Assembly (NCBI GenBank): GCA_015059305.1
Contig: SVAQ01000003.1
Span: 62,001 to 126,000, forward strand
DNA from: Bacillota bacterium
GTDB lineage: Bacteria > Bacillota_I > Bacilli_A > RF39 > UBA660
Direction: 5' to 3'
DNA length: 64,000 nt
Under the pieces are notes generated by a model, which saw only the letters and a list, made by a program, of their open reading frames with translations, did not search any database and was not told where the DNA came from. The first letter of the stretch is position 1. Each line of letters opens with the position of its first letter. The translations under genes were made by a program, and so were the position numbers. Positions 8,375 to 17,845 of this stretch are shown here, in pieces.

Positions 8375-10867
8375 TAGTTTTGTTAGCATTTCTTTTTCTT
8401 CTGCTAATCGATTTCTTTCAGCCTCTACTATATTAGCAGGAGCTTTATTTACGTACCCTTCATTTGCAAGTAACGTTTCTCTTCTTTTAATCGAATTTTC
8501 TAACATTTCTATTTCTTTTTGTTTCGCATTAGCATCTTCCACTTTAACTTCTACATAGAAAACAAGTTTTGCTAAATTAGATTCATATAATAAACCTTCT
8601 TTTTCTTCTGAAGTAATATTTTTTAATCTTAACATACCTTTATAAATATCATCATCTACGGTTTTAATAATTCTTACTTCATCATTATTAGTAATATTAT
8701 TTTCAGCTTTAAAATTTCTTATTTTAATAATATCATCAATAAGTGATTCAAAATTACTTACATCAAAAATTTCTTTTTTATTATATTTTGGATAATTACT
8801 TTCCATAATTGATTCTGATTCTTTGATTATTAAATTTTGATAAATCTCTTCAGTTACAAAAGGAATAAACGGATGAAGCATTTTTATAATACCACTTAAT
8901 ACTTTAATGAGAACACTTTTAGTAGTTTTAGTTGGATTAATTTTAGCCAATTCAATATACCAGTCACAAAAATATTCCCAAAAGAATTTATATAAAACTG
9001 CATACGCATTATGAAATTCATATTTATCCATATATTTAGTAACGGATTTGATAGTTTCGTTATATTTAGTTAAGATCCATTTATCACGTTCTAAAAGTTC
9101 ATCGAATGTTAAATTTTCTAAATCATTACAATTCATTAACACAAAACGAGATGCATTCCATAGTTTATTTATAAAGTTCCATGAAGCACTAACCTTTTCT
9201 TCATCATAACGAAGGTCCATTCCTGGAGCACTATTTGTTGTTAAAAATAATCTTAATGAATCGGCACCATGTTCATTTATAACGTCGATTGGATTTACTC
9301 CATTACCCAAAGACTTACTCATTTTTCGGCCTTGTTTATCTCTAATAAGCCCATGAATTAAACAATCTTTAAATGGTCTTTGGCCAGTAAATTCTAAAGA
9401 TTGGAATGTCATACGATTAACCCAAAAAGGAATAATATCATAACCTGTTACTAAAACATTATTTGGGAAATATCTTTCTAAATCCTCTGTTTTTGCAGGC
9501 CAGCCTAATGTAGAGAATGGCCATAAAGCAGATGAGAACCATGTATCAAGTACATCTGTATCTTGAACCCATCCTTCACCTTTTGGAGCATCTACTCCTA
9601 CATACACTTCCTCGCCTTTATACCAAGCTGGAATTCTATGTCCCCACCAAAGTTGACGAGAAATACACCAATCATACGTTATTTCCATCCAATGATTCAT
9701 AATTTTTTCAAATCTTCTTGGAACAAAATTAACTTTAGCATCTTTATTTTTTTGATTTTCAAGTACATGATCAGCAAGTGGACGCATTTTAACAAACCAT
9801 TGTTTTGATAAATATGGTTCAACCATTACACCACTACGTTCACTGTGACCAACATTGTGAGTAATTTCTTCAACGCTAATTAATAAATTTAACTCTTTTA
9901 AATCTTCTACTAAAGATTCGCGGCATTCTTCACGAGTTAGACCTTGATATTTACCCGCTTTATCATTCATTGTAGCATCAGGATTCATACAAATTAATTG
10001 TTCTAAATTATGACGAATACCTACTTCATAATCGTTAGGATCGTGCGCTGGAGTAATTTTTACACAACCGGTTCCAAATTCAGGATCGGCATGTTCATCA
10101 CCAATGATTGGAATTAAACGGTTAACTACAGGCAGTATAACATTTTTACCAATTAAATCTTTATATCGTTCATCCGTTGGGTTAACAGCAACTGCCACAT
10201 CTCCAAATAAAGTTTCTGGTCTAGTTGTAGCTACATCTAAATATTTATCAGATCCTTCAATATAATATTTTAAATGATAAAATGCACCTTTAACATCCTT
10301 ATAAATAACTTCTTCATTTGAAAGTGCTGTCATAGCATATGGGTCCCAGTTAATAATTCGATAACCTTGATAAATCAACCCTTTATTATATAAATCAACA
10401 AATACTTTTTTTACAGCATTTGAAAGCCCTTCATCTAAAGTAAATCTTTCACGAGAATAATCTAAAGCCAATCCCATTTTTGCCCATTGTTTACGAATGT
10501 TTTCAGAATATTCCTTTTTCCAATCCCAAGCATATTCTAACCATTTTTCTCGAGACAATTCACGGGGATTTATTCCCATATCTTTTAACTTTTTATCTAC
10601 CTTAGCTTGTGTTGCTATTCCTGCATGATCCATACCAGGAAGCCATAATGCATCATATCCACATAACTTTTTATAACGAATTATAATATCTTGAAGTGTG
10701 GTATCCCATGCATGACCGATATGTAAATTTCCTGTTACATTTGGTGGCGGTATTACAATCGCAAATGGTTCTTTCCTTTTATCTTTACCACTTGTAAATA
10801 AATCACGATTAAGCCAATAATCGTATCTTTTTTCTTCTACTAATTTAAAATCATATTTTGTTTCCAT
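8366..10867 (-). CDS. valS: Valyl-tRNA synthetase
   Basis: 833 aa, a class I synthetase slightly shorter than the usual 880. The HIGH motif is in [16 protein letters not shown] (about 40-54) and KMSKS in [14 protein letters not shown]. The CP1 editing domain carries [16 protein letters not shown], and [13 protein letters not shown] marks the Val subfamily. The C-terminal arm is the coiled coil typical of ValRS (about 765-833). It charges tRNA-Val in the cytoplasm and hydrolyses mischarged Thr-tRNA. The gene starts 1 bp after the HD-domain gene and is controlled with it by a valine T-box. Confidence 0.98.
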   Translation of the reverse strand: METKYDFKLVEEKRYDYWLNRDLFTSGKDKRKEPFAIVIPPPNVTGNLHIGHAWDTTLQDIIIRYKKLCGYDALWLPGMDHAGIATQAKVDKKLKDMGINPRELSREKWLEYAWDWKKEYSENIRKQWAKMGLALDYSRERFTLDEGLSNAVKKVFVDLYNKGLIYQGYRIINWDPYAMTALSNEEVIYKDVKGAFYHLKYYIEGSDKYLDVATTRPETLFGDVAVAVNPTDERYKDLIGKNVILPVVNRLIPIIGDEHADPEFGTGCVKITPAHDPNDYEVGIRHNLEQLICMNPDATMNDKAGKYQGLTREECRESLVEDLKELNLLISVEEITHNVGHSERSGVMVEPYLSKQWFVKMRPLADHVLENQKNKDAKVNFVPRRFEKIMNHWMEITYDWCISRQLWWGHRIPAWYKGEEVYVGVDAPKGEGWVQDTDVLDTWFSSALWPFSTLGWPAKTEDLERYFPNNVLVTGYDIIPFWVNRMTFQSLEFTGQRPFKDCLIHGLIRDKQGRKMSKSLGNGVNPIDVINEHGADSLRLFLTTNSAPGMDLRYDEEKVSASWNFINKLWNASRFVLMNCNDLENLTFDELLERDKWILTKYNETIKSVTKYMDKYEFHNAYAVLYKFFWEYFCDWYIELAKINPTKTTKSVLIKVLSGIIKMLHPFIPFVTEEIYQNLIIKESESIMESNYPKYNKKEIFDVSNFESLIDDIIKIRNFKAENNITNNDEVRIIKTVDDDIYKGMLRLKNITSEEKEGLLYESNLAKLVFYVEVKVEDANAKQKEIEMLENSIKRRETLLANEGYVNKAPANIVEAERNRLAEEKEMLTKLRG

Positions 10868-10868
10868 T

Positions 10869-11570
10869 TTACTTCTCCTTTAAATAATTTCTAATAACAT
10901 CAAAATATTCATCATAAATGCTATTATTTAAAATTTTTTGAATGTAATCAAAGTAGTGATTTTCTTTGATTATTTTATACGAACTTGCAAAATTAATATC
11001 CCAAATAAATGCTAATGATAAAATATTACTTTCCCTTTTACTTGTTATATCCGTTCGACTTATTGGCTTGTGAGCTATAAATTCATCATGAATTTTCGGC
11101 TTAATTTCTCCTTCCCCATCTTTAATCATTCCTGGTACAAACGCAAATTGGTATAAAATATCTATTTTATCTGCATCACGAACAATATTAGTAAATAATA
11201 ATTCTTCTTCATTAACGTCCGATACTTTTAATTTATTGTGATATAAAATACTTTTAGCAATTATTTGCGTCTCTTTTTGAGATAATTTTAATTTTTCAGC
11301 AAATTCCTTCATAAAAATTTCATATCCTAAGTCACCATGATCGACAGTAAATAAGTCATCAAAACTATTGAATCGTTTAGCCTGTTCAAACCTAGCGATA
11401 TCATGATAAAGACCACATTTACCAGCTAAAGCTACTTGCTGCTCATTAAGGCCAATATTTTTAGCAATTAATTCACATAATATTTTGACTCGCAGTGTGT
11501 GTGAATATTTGCGTGCTATTTTAGCATTATTAAAATCGTACCCTCTGACATATTCTTTAAAAAGATTCAT
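10869..11570 (-). CDS. HD-domain phosphohydrolase
   Basis: 233 aa, soluble. The HD superfamily metal site is visible as RKYSHTLRV (first His), [12 protein letters not shown] (the HD doublet), VDHGDLGYE, and a later conserved Asp in [11 protein letters not shown]. Proteins with this outline are annotated as HD-domain phosphohydrolases in Bacilli; the substrate (nucleotide or phosphate monoester) is unknown. GAGGAAAAAA precedes the ATG, directly after the T-box terminator. Its place between a valine T-box and valS means its expression follows uncharged tRNA-Val, which hints at a stress- or translation-linked role; that link is inference. Confidence 0.82.
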   Translation of the reverse strand: MNLFKEYVRGYDFNNAKIARKYSHTLRVKILCELIAKNIGLNEQQVALAGKCGLYHDIARFEQAKRFNSFDDLFTVDHGDLGYEIFMKEFAEKLKLSQKETQIIAKSILYHNKLKVSDVNEEELLFTNIVRDADKIDILYQFAFVPGMIKDGEGEIKPKIHDEFIAHKPISRTDITSKRESNILSLAFIWDINFASSYKIIKENHYFDYIQKILNNSIYDEYFDVIRNYLKEK

Positions 11571-11581
11571 TTTTTTCCTCC

Positions 11582-11790
11582 AAAATAAAAGATGGTTACC
11601 TAAGGGCGAAATTCCGCGGTACCACCTTACTTATCTCTTTATGTCTTAATGCGACTAACAGCAAATCCTATTTACTTAGAAATGCAACTCACAAGCTACC
11701 TTCATTTAATTATATATTAAGAAAAGCTTCCAGCTAATAACTTTTCATCTCTATTAATTTAATTAAACTACTCCTCTTGGTCTTCGTTTT
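11582..11790 (-). promoter_or_regulatory. T-box riboswitch, valine (specifier GUA)
   Basis: The minus strand shows the canonical antiterminator T-box AAGGTGGTACCGCG (around 11613-11626) followed by a competing terminator stem and TTTTATTTT. Upstream lie the Stem I elements AGGAGTAG and GCTGGAAGC. Aligning the conserved TGAA-N-xxx-NN-TTNTGAG frame around the specifier loop puts GTA (11697-11699) in the specifier position, a valine codon that agrees with valS downstream. The UGGU bulge pairs with tRNA ending ACCA. Uncharged tRNA-Val should turn on the HD-domain gene and valS. Confidence 0.92.
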
Positions 11791-11800
11791 TACAAGTCAA

Positions 11801-11829
11801 ATTATAGCACTACTTTTTATATTTATCAA
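11801..11829 (-). promoter_or_regulatory. Promoter of the T-box/HD/valS operon, inside the sufU 3' end
   Basis: On the minus strand TTGATA (11824-11829), 17-bp spacer, TATAAT (11801-11806). The transcript would start just before the T-box Stem I. The -35 box and spacer are inside the last codons of sufU, so the two transcription units overlap physically. Confidence 0.7.
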
Positions 11830-12235
11830 GAGCTTCTCTTATTCCTCTATAAGGAAGAAATGCACAATTTTTACGACTATTTTGTTTATATATTTGATCA
11901 TATACTAAAGCATTTTTTAATATTTCAGGATTATAATCTTTTTCATTAATCATATTCTCAAAATGATCAATAATATTTTTAGCTTCAGTTATGTTTTTTC
12001 CAATTAAGTTTTCTATCATTATTGAAGTTGAGGAAATGCTTATTGCACAAGCTTCACCAGTAAATGCAATATCTTTAATTATATCTTCATCAATTTTAAT
12101 ATAGATATCTAAATTGTCTATGCATGAGGCATTATTGGTATTTACTTTAATATACCCAGCATCCTCTATCGCATGTCTATTTAATGGATTTTGATAATGT
12201 TCCATTATTATTTCTCTTTTTAGTGTTTCATCCAT
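11810..12235 (-). CDS. sufU: SufU Fe-S cluster assembly / sulfur-transfer protein
   Basis: 141 aa, full length. The three zinc-ligand Cys are present in ASCIDNLDI, GEACAISIS and RKNCAFLPYRG, and the Asp next to the first Cys is kept. The start reads LKREIIMEHYQNPLNR as in Bacillus SufU. SufU accepts persulfide sulfur from SufS through its Zn site. Its start overlaps the sufS stop by one base. It is the last suf gene here, and no sufB follows. Confidence 0.95.
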   Translation of the reverse strand: MDETLKREIIMEHYQNPLNRHAIEDAGYIKVNTNNASCIDNLDIYIKIDEDIIKDIAFTGEACAISISSTSIMIENLIGKNITEAKNIIDHFENMINEKDYNPEILKNALVYDQIYKQNSRKNCAFLPYRGIREALDKYKK

Positions 12236-13431
12236 TAAAACATCTCTCCTAAAATTTTATCTTTATTACTTAATAGTTCCACTAATGTATCTATTTCTGA
12301 TTCAGTGTTATAAAATGCTAAACTAACTCTAATTGTATTAGTCACTTTAGTTGCATTTTTTAAAATTTTTGCACAATGATTACCTGCTCTAACACAAATT
12401 TGATATTTATTTAAATAAAAAGCTACATCTTGAGAGAAGATATCACTTACATTAAAAGATACAATTCCACTATCAGCTTCAAGATTAATAATATCAATAT
12501 GAGGTATTTTAATTAATTTATCAATTAAGTACTTACGTAGGTTCAATTCTCTTCGATTAATATTTTGAATTCCAATTTTATTTAAATATTTTATAACTTC
12601 TCCAAAAGCAATAACAGATGCAATATTAGGTGTACCAGCTTCAAGTCTAGTCGGAATTTCTTTTAATAAAATTTCTTGCGGACTATCAAATGATTCGTTC
12701 ATTCCTCCACCTAAATTAATTGGTTCTAAATTTTCCAACAATTCTTTTTTTGCATATAATATACCTAACCCAGTAGGACCATACATTTTATGAGCAGAAA
12801 AAGCTAAGAAATCGCAATCTAAATCTTGAACATCAACTTTCATATGCGGAAGACTTTGAGCTCCGTCTACCACAACAAAAATATCATGTTCATGAGCAAA
12901 TTTACAAATCTCTTTTATCGGTCTAACATCACCTATTACGTTTGTAACTTGAGCAAGAGCAATCACTTTTGTTCTAGGAGTAACTACTTTTTTTAAGTTA
13001 TCTAAAGTTACATGGTAATTACTATCCAACGGAATATAATTAACTTTACAACCATATTCATTTTCTAGCCTAAACCAAGGCAAAACATTCGAAGCATGTT
13101 CAGATGTTGTAATTAATATTTCGTCACCGTCTTCTATTAAATTAGCAAAAAAACCACTTGCAATCATATTTAGTGAATCTGTTGTACCGCTAGTAAAAAC
13201 TATCTCTTCTTTATCTTTAGCATTAATATATTCTGCTACCAAATCTCGAGTATTTTCATATTCTAAATCTACTTTATATGAGATATCATAATCACCACGA
13301 TGAGCATTCGCAGAATAATTTTCATAATAATCGACTAATTTTTCAATGACACATTTTGGTTTTAAACTTGTAGCACTATTATCCAAATAAATAATGTCAT
13401 TATTTAACATTGGAAAATCTTCTCTATTCAT
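12235..13431 (-). CDS. sufS: SufS cysteine desulfurase
   Basis: 398 aa, a group II NifS-like PLP enzyme. The PLP lysine is in FSAHKMYGPTG, cofactor contacts are in TSGTTDSLN and VDGAQSLPH, and the catalytic Cys is in the short active loop VRAGNHCAK near the C-terminus. It releases sulfur from L-cysteine for cluster assembly with SufU. The ATG overlaps the end of the SufD-like gene by 8 nt, with GGGGAAGG upstream, and its end overlaps sufU, so the genes are translationally coupled. Confidence 0.97.
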   Translation of the reverse strand: MNREDFPMLNNDIIYLDNSATSLKPKCVIEKLVDYYENYSANAHRGDYDISYKVDLEYENTRDLVAEYINAKDKEEIVFTSGTTDSLNMIASGFFANLIEDGDEILITTSEHASNVLPWFRLENEYGCKVNYIPLDSNYHVTLDNLKKVVTPRTKVIALAQVTNVIGDVRPIKEICKFAHEHDIFVVVDGAQSLPHMKVDVQDLDCDFLAFSAHKMYGPTGLGILYAKKELLENLEPINLGGGMNESFDSPQEILLKEIPTRLEAGTPNIASVIAFGEVIKYLNKIGIQNINRRELNLRKYLIDKLIKIPHIDIINLEADSGIVSFNVSDIFSQDVAFYLNKYQICVRAGNHCAKILKNATKVTNTIRVSLAFYNTESEIDTLVELLSNKDKILGEMF

Positions 13432-14011
13432 CTTTTTCCTTCCCCTTATTTATGACAGTTAAAAATTCGTCACTAAATAAGCTATATATAAAACTCTTTT
13501 TGAGTAATTCATAAGCTGATTGTAAACTGATTCCTTTTGTTTGTAAATAAAAAAGTTCATTTTTATCAAAACTGCCTACTGTAGCAAAATGTTCGGCATC
13601 CACTTCATTAGTATCAACTTCCAAAATTGGCAAAAATATAATACTGCCATCTTCATTAATACCTTTTAAATCCTCAATAACTTCATTATTTTGTGTATTT
13701 TCAAAAACTTTAACACTAATATTAAACGTTCCTAAGTCATTTTCAGATAATGCTCTTACATTAATAATAGAACGATTATCACTACCTTCAATATTTCCTT
13801 TTATGTTAATATTACATTCTGATTTTACTAAGCAAGAAAAATTTAAAACAAAATAACTATTATTAGCTTGTCTAAATTCAATGTTAATATCTTGTTCATT
13901 GTTACAAAAATAATTGACAATTAACATTTCATTTTCATTTAAATCATACTTTAAATCGTTACAATCATTAATAATATTAACTACTTTTTTATTCATTAGT
14001 AACTTATTCAT
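13424..14011 (-). CDS. sufD: Short SufD/SufB-family scaffold protein
   Basis: About 195 aa from the ATG at 14009-14011, chosen because it gives an 8-nt overlap with sufC; a longer frame begins at 14053 but lies wholly inside sufC. The C-terminal SufBD signature is good: LEVDTNEVDAEHFATVGSFDKNELFYLQTKGIS, including the His before ATVG. The beta-helix section (about 20-140) is much shorter than in normal SufD (about 420-430 aa) or SufB (about 465 aa). It sits between sufC and sufS, the usual position of sufD. As no sufB is in the cluster, it may serve as the only SufC partner encoded here. Confidence 0.82.
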   Translation of the reverse strand: MNKLLMNKKVVNIINDCNDLKYDLNENEMLIVNYFCNNEQDINIEFRQANNSYFVLNFSCLVKSECNINIKGNIEGSDNRSIINVRALSENDLGTFNISVKVFENTQNNEVIEDLKGINEDGSIIFLPILEVDTNEVDAEHFATVGSFDKNELFYLQTKGISLQSAYELLKKSFIYSLFSDEFLTVINKGKEKDE

Positions 14012-14756
14012 TTTGACCATCTTCAACCATAATATTAGCCCCAAAACCTTCATTTTCTATCTCATATGCTAAATGATAATCACCGGTTTTAATAATTTGA
14101 CCATTATCAAGTATGTGAACATAATTGGGTTTAATATACTCAACAATATTTGGATGGTGCGTAATAAGAAGAATACTACAATTTGTTTTTTGATGATATT
14201 CATTAATAAAATTACAAACTACTTTTAGAGCATCAACATCTAAACCAGAATCCAGCTCATCTAAAATTAAAAACTTTGGTTCAAGTATTGCAGCATGCAA
14301 AAGTTCTACTTTTTTTCTTTCTCCACCTGAAGCTCCTACATTAACTTCTTTATGAATAAACTTTGGATCAAGCTCTAATGCTCTACAGGCATCTTCCATT
14401 TTTTTATTAAATTCAAAAATATTAATATTTTCATTATTAACTTCTCTTAAGGCAGTTCTTAAAACTTCTGCATTTGTTATTCCTTCAATTGAAATAGGAT
14501 GTTGGCTAATTAACATTATTTTTTCTCTAGCTACTTCATAAGTTTCAAGGTCTAAAATGTTTTTATTATTATAAATAATTGACCCACCTATGACACTATA
14601 ATCTTTATCATTCATAATTATTTTACATAATGTAGATTTACCAATTCCATTGCGTCCCATTATAACATGAATCTCGCCATCATTTATTTGTAAATTTAAG
14701 TTTTCTAAAACTGTTTTATCCGCAATTTTCGCAGTTAAATTATTTACTTTAAACAT
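14004..14756 (-). CDS. sufC: SufC ABC-type ATPase
   Basis: 250 aa. Walker A is GRNGIGKSTL, the Q-loop ISQHP, the signature VGASGGERKK (a SufC-type variant of LSGGE), Walker B FLILDELDSGLD, and the H-loop LLITHH. SufC is the soluble ATPase that drives conformational change of the SufBD scaffold. It is the first gene of the suf operon; AGGTGAGG precedes the ATG and a TGATAAAAT extended -10-like element lies about 25 bp further up. Confidence 0.96.
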   Translation of the reverse strand: MFKVNNLTAKIADKTVLENLNLQINDGEIHVIMGRNGIGKSTLCKIIMNDKDYSVIGGSIIYNNKNILDLETYEVAREKIMLISQHPISIEGITNAEVLRTALREVNNENINIFEFNKKMEDACRALELDPKFIHKEVNVGASGGERKKVELLHAAILEPKFLILDELDSGLDVDALKVVCNFINEYHQKTNCSILLITHHPNIVEYIKPNYVHILDNGQIIKTGDYHLAYEIENEGFGANIMVEDGQNE

Positions 14757-14884
14757 AAAACCTCACCTATGGGTATTTTATCACGATATAATCTTTATAT
14801 AAAGTTTTTTAAAAAAAGAAAAATTCAATAAATCTATTTACTGTTAATATTTTGTGCATAATTAACATATTTATTAACAAATAC

Positions 14885-14912
14885 TTGACTAAAAATATTA
14901 TTATAATAAAAT
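14885..14912 (+). promoter_or_regulatory. Promoter of the 122-aa basic membrane protein
   Basis: TTGACT (14885-14890), 16-bp spacer, TAAAAT (14907-14912), in the 208-bp divergent gap between sufC and the downstream gene. The rest of the gap is plain AT-rich sequence. Confidence 0.45.
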
Positions 14913-14964
14913 AATATTAGAAAAGAAAAATTTATATAATTCATGTTTTAAGAAAGGAAATAGT

Positions 14965-15333
14965 ATGGGCAGAAACTTCGATCCAATCGATATTATATTT
15001 ATTGTTTTAATAGGCATATATTTATTAACACTATTTGCAATAATTTTAGTTTTAGTTTACGGGAAGAAAGATAATAAACCGGTAAAATATAAAGTTATCG
15101 AAGTTATTAGTCCACCTAAAAAGAAAAAACGTAAAACCAAACCTAGAACCACTGGTAAAACCACAGCAAGTACTAGCAAAAAGAAAAATTCAACTAAAAA
15201 CAATACTACTAAGAAAAAAGCAACATCACAAAACAATGTTAGATATAAGGGAAAGGCACCAACCAAAAAGAAGACTGCACCTCGAAAGAAAAAGCCTAAA
15301 ACAAATGGTATCAACAAAAAAAGGAAAAAATAA
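14965..15333 (+). CDS. Small membrane protein with long polybasic tail
   Basis: 122 aa. One transmembrane helix (about 9-32, IIFIVLIGIYLLTLFAIILV) is followed by a roughly 80-residue tail of Lys, Arg, Thr and Pro with almost no acidic residues (blocks such as KKKKRKTKPRTTGKTT and KKKTAPRKKKPKT). AAGAAAGGAAATAGT before the ATG serves as ribosome binding site. The tail resembles histone-H1-like or teichoic-acid-binding tails and could contact nucleic acid inside or anionic wall polymer outside; topology is not certain. The opposite-strand open frame over the same bases is an artefact of the Lys-rich composition. Confidence 0.65.
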   Translation: MGRNFDPIDIIFIVLIGIYLLTLFAIILVLVYGKKDNKPVKYKVIEVISPPKKKKRKTKPRTTGKTTASTSKKKNSTKNNTTKKKATSQNNVRYKGKAPTKKKTAPRKKKPKTNGINKKRKK

Positions 15334-15346
15334 TTTTCCTTTTTTT
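15316..15346. terminator. Bidirectional terminator between convergent genes
   Basis: A7-GG-A6, a TAA loop, then TTTTCCTTTTTTT make a long A/U-flanked hairpin. It serves the plus-strand basic protein gene and may serve the minus-strand LCP gene, whose stop lies within it. Confidence 0.65.
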
Positions 15347-17234
15347 AATCTTCTAAATCTGTAGATGTTGCACCATTTATATAAAACGTTATATTACTAA
15401 CATCTTTAATTAATGTTCCTTGATGGGGATTTTGAGCAACTATTAAATCAGTTTCAATATTAGCATCATAATAATCACTATTTTCATCAACATATTTAAA
15501 CGAACAACTAAAACCATTACTACGACAATAACTTTCAGCTTCAGTTTTACTTTTTCCAATAAAACTAGCTAAAACAGAATTACTAATACCAGTTCTTATT
15601 CCCTTGCCCGCAACCTTCGCTTCATACGTTTCATTAACTGAATAGCTAAATGTTTTAATATGTTCAGGTTCTTCAAGTTCAAGATTTATTTTCATAGCCT
15701 TAATTATATCCTCTAAACTATCTTCATAATATCCCAATGCTGAAGTAATACGTCCAGCACTTGCCAAGTAAACATTTAAATCATAAGTTTCTAACGATGT
15801 TTTTTGAATATTAATAACTTCTTCAGCATTAATTACATTACCTATCATATCTTTAAAAATATCATAAGAAGATAAAATTTGATTTACACTCATATTGGTA
15901 GCAATATTATTACTTATAGCATCTAAAATTTCTTTAAAATTACTATAACTTCCTACTGCAAACATTTTACGAGCTAGCGCCATAATAATATCCTGTTGAT
16001 GACGGTTTCTTGCAAGATCACTTTCTAAATATAAACCTCGGCATCTTGCATAAGCTAACGCTTCTTCACCATTAAGAGTCTGAAGTCCTGGTTTTATATA
16101 AATGGTGTCTTTACCCCATTTCCGATCACTGTTTTGCTCACACACCATACCTTTACAATTAACGCCGTGATTAAATTGATAGTCAGGTTCTTCAACATAA
16201 ACTTCCACTCCATCAACAGCTTCGACTAATTCAACTACACCTTTAAAATTAATTTTAGCATAGTAATCAATATCTATATCAGTAAATTGTTCAATAGTAT
16301 CTATTACGCATGCAGTTCCATATGCTGCCGAAGAATTTATTTTTGCATAATTATTATTGCGACACGCAATTGGCACATAAGTATCACGCGGAATACTTAG
16401 TAGTGTTGCTGACAAAGTTTTAGGATTAAATGTTGCTAATATAAGTGTATCTCCATTAAAAGCTGCATTAGCATTTAATCCATCATATTCAGAATCAACA
16501 CCCATTACTAAAGCAGTAAACGGTTCCGTTAACGACTTGTTGCTTTTTATACTCGAATCTTTATTGCTAAATTCTCCACTTTCTTGATATAAAATTTTCG
16601 TTTCATTAGCAATATTACCAAAATCCTCTTCGCTACTATATAAAGTAACATAATTACTTGATACAAAAATAGCGTCAACCTTATTTTCATAAAGTGCGTA
16701 TAACATATCTAAATATGCGTCCGTGTTTTCCGTAGGGAATTTTTCTACATTTTGTGTTAAATGATGTTTTTCAATTATTTTTTTGGCTAAAATATTACCT
16801 TCAATATCCTCTTCATCATCAATCATTCCTAAATTACTTTTTGCATTTAACGTAGTATCTTTTAATGATATTAGATATGAAGTATAAATAACCTTTTCAT
16901 TTTCATTAAACTCAGAAAGTTTACCATAAAATAGATCAATAAAAAAAGCTCCGATGCTGAAAATAACAATAAGAAGAAAACTAATAAATGACATTATATA
17001 AAATCCAACATATTTCTTTGTTAATAATTTACACAAACCGATATAAGTATAGAAAAGAAAATATCCCAAAAGAATAATTAAAACTAAATATCTAATTAAA
17101 GTTTCAACCCCCGCTAAAGAAATAACACTTTTAGCAAAGAAAATAAAACTAATTAAGTATGCAGCAATAATAAGATAATAAAAAATTCTTGCAACTTTAT
17201 TTGTTTTTTTTAATTTTCGCATTATTCTTTTCAT
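15345..17234 (-). CDS. LytR-CpsA-Psr (LCP) family glycopolymer ligase with PASTA-like C-terminus
   Basis: 629 aa. The N-terminus has three to four membrane helices (about 15-120), more than the single one of most LCP proteins. The LCP catalytic domain (about 235-440) shows LVMGVDSEY, ATFNPKTLSATLLSIPRDTYVPI, the conserved Arg set in EALAYARCRGLYLESDLARNRHQQD, and a Cys-rich insert. Residues about 545-622 resemble a PASTA domain (FIGKSKTEAESYCRSNGFSC...IVAQNPHQGTLI). LCP enzymes transfer undecaprenyl-linked glycopolymers to peptidoglycan. The start overlaps the stop of the upstream gene (ATGA), in an operon with the LTA-synthase-like gene. Confidence 0.92.
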   Translation of the reverse strand: MKRIMRKLKKTNKVARIFYYLIIAAYLISFIFFAKSVISLAGVETLIRYLVLIILLGYFLFYTYIGLCKLLTKKYVGFYIMSFISFLLIVIFSIGAFFIDLFYGKLSEFNENEKVIYTSYLISLKDTTLNAKSNLGMIDDEEDIEGNILAKKIIEKHHLTQNVEKFPTENTDAYLDMLYALYENKVDAIFVSSNYVTLYSSEEDFGNIANETKILYQESGEFSNKDSSIKSNKSLTEPFTALVMGVDSEYDGLNANAAFNGDTLILATFNPKTLSATLLSIPRDTYVPIACRNNNYAKINSSAAYGTACVIDTIEQFTDIDIDYYAKINFKGVVELVEAVDGVEVYVEEPDYQFNHGVNCKGMVCEQNSDRKWGKDTIYIKPGLQTLNGEEALAYARCRGLYLESDLARNRHQQDIIMALARKMFAVGSYSNFKEILDAISNNIATNMSVNQILSSYDIFKDMIGNVINAEEVINIQKTSLETYDLNVYLASAGRITSALGYYEDSLEDIIKAMKINLELEEPEHIKTFSYSVNETYEAKVAGKGIRTGISNSVLASFIGKSKTEAESYCRSNGFSCSFKYVDENSDYYDANIETDLIVAQNPHQGTLIKDVSNITFYINGATSTDLED

Positions 17235-17845
17235 TGGCTTACCTCAGTTGTATATTCAGCAACATATAATTTATCTTCTATTTTCATTAAAGTTACAATA
17301 CCTGAATCATCATAACCCAATTCTTCTTTATATTCCCAAGATAAATTTACTTTATATGCATCATATTCATTTTCTCCATATTTATAACTATCACTTGTTA
17401 TATCATCAACATTAATTTTGGATACTTCAGGCATTTTTGTTTTTCTACTAGAACTTTCTTCAAGATAACGATATAAAGTATCACTTACTTTTAACTGATA
17501 ATTAGTTACATGATCCGGATGAATACAATCACTTCCACCAACATCATACTTATTTAATTTATTATCAATTGTATATAAATCTACTATAAAATATTTACTT
17601 AATTGTTCAGCATATTTTTCATAATTAATTTTAGAATTACTCAATTCTGTTTTTAAATTATTAAAAATTTCTTTCATTAATTCTGTATCTCGATTATCTA
17701 AAGTATAACCATATTTTTCTACTTCATCTACAACTTTACTAGAATCACTGCCAAAATGAAATAAAATTAAATACAAAATTAAACAAGCTATAATTAAAAT
17801 AGCAACTATAGCTATTATCCCTTTTTTCTTTCTTCTTTTACTCAT
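17231..17845 (-). CDS. Hypothetical membrane-anchored protein of the LTA operon
   Basis: About 204 aa from the ATG at 17843-17845, preceded by AAAGGAG at good spacing inside the end of the upstream gene; the frame is open six codons further. A basic N-terminus (SKRRKKKG) precedes one helix (about 10-30), then an extracellular domain of about 165 residues with helices and a C-terminal beta pattern (YKVNLSWEYKEELGYDDSGIVTLMKIEDKLYVAEY). No known family recognised. Overlaps on both sides place it between the polymer synthase and the LCP ligase, so a role in wall-polymer assembly is possible. Confidence 0.65.
   Translation of the reverse strand: MSKRRKKKGIIAIVAILIIACLILYLILFHFGSDSSKVVDEVEKYGYTLDNRDTELMKEIFNNLKTELSNSKINYEKYAEQLSKYFIVDLYTIDNKLNKYDVGGSDCIHPDHVTNYQLKVSDTLYRYLEESSSRKTKMPEVSKINVDDITSDSYKYGENEYDAYKVNLSWEYKEELGYDDSGIVTLMKIEDKLYVAEYTTEVSQ

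Noticed and set aside
15057..15317. 86-codon open frame on the minus strand opposite the polybasic protein gene
   Set aside because: It is the reverse reading of a Lys-rich tail, giving a Phe/Leu/Val-rich string with no ribosome binding site.
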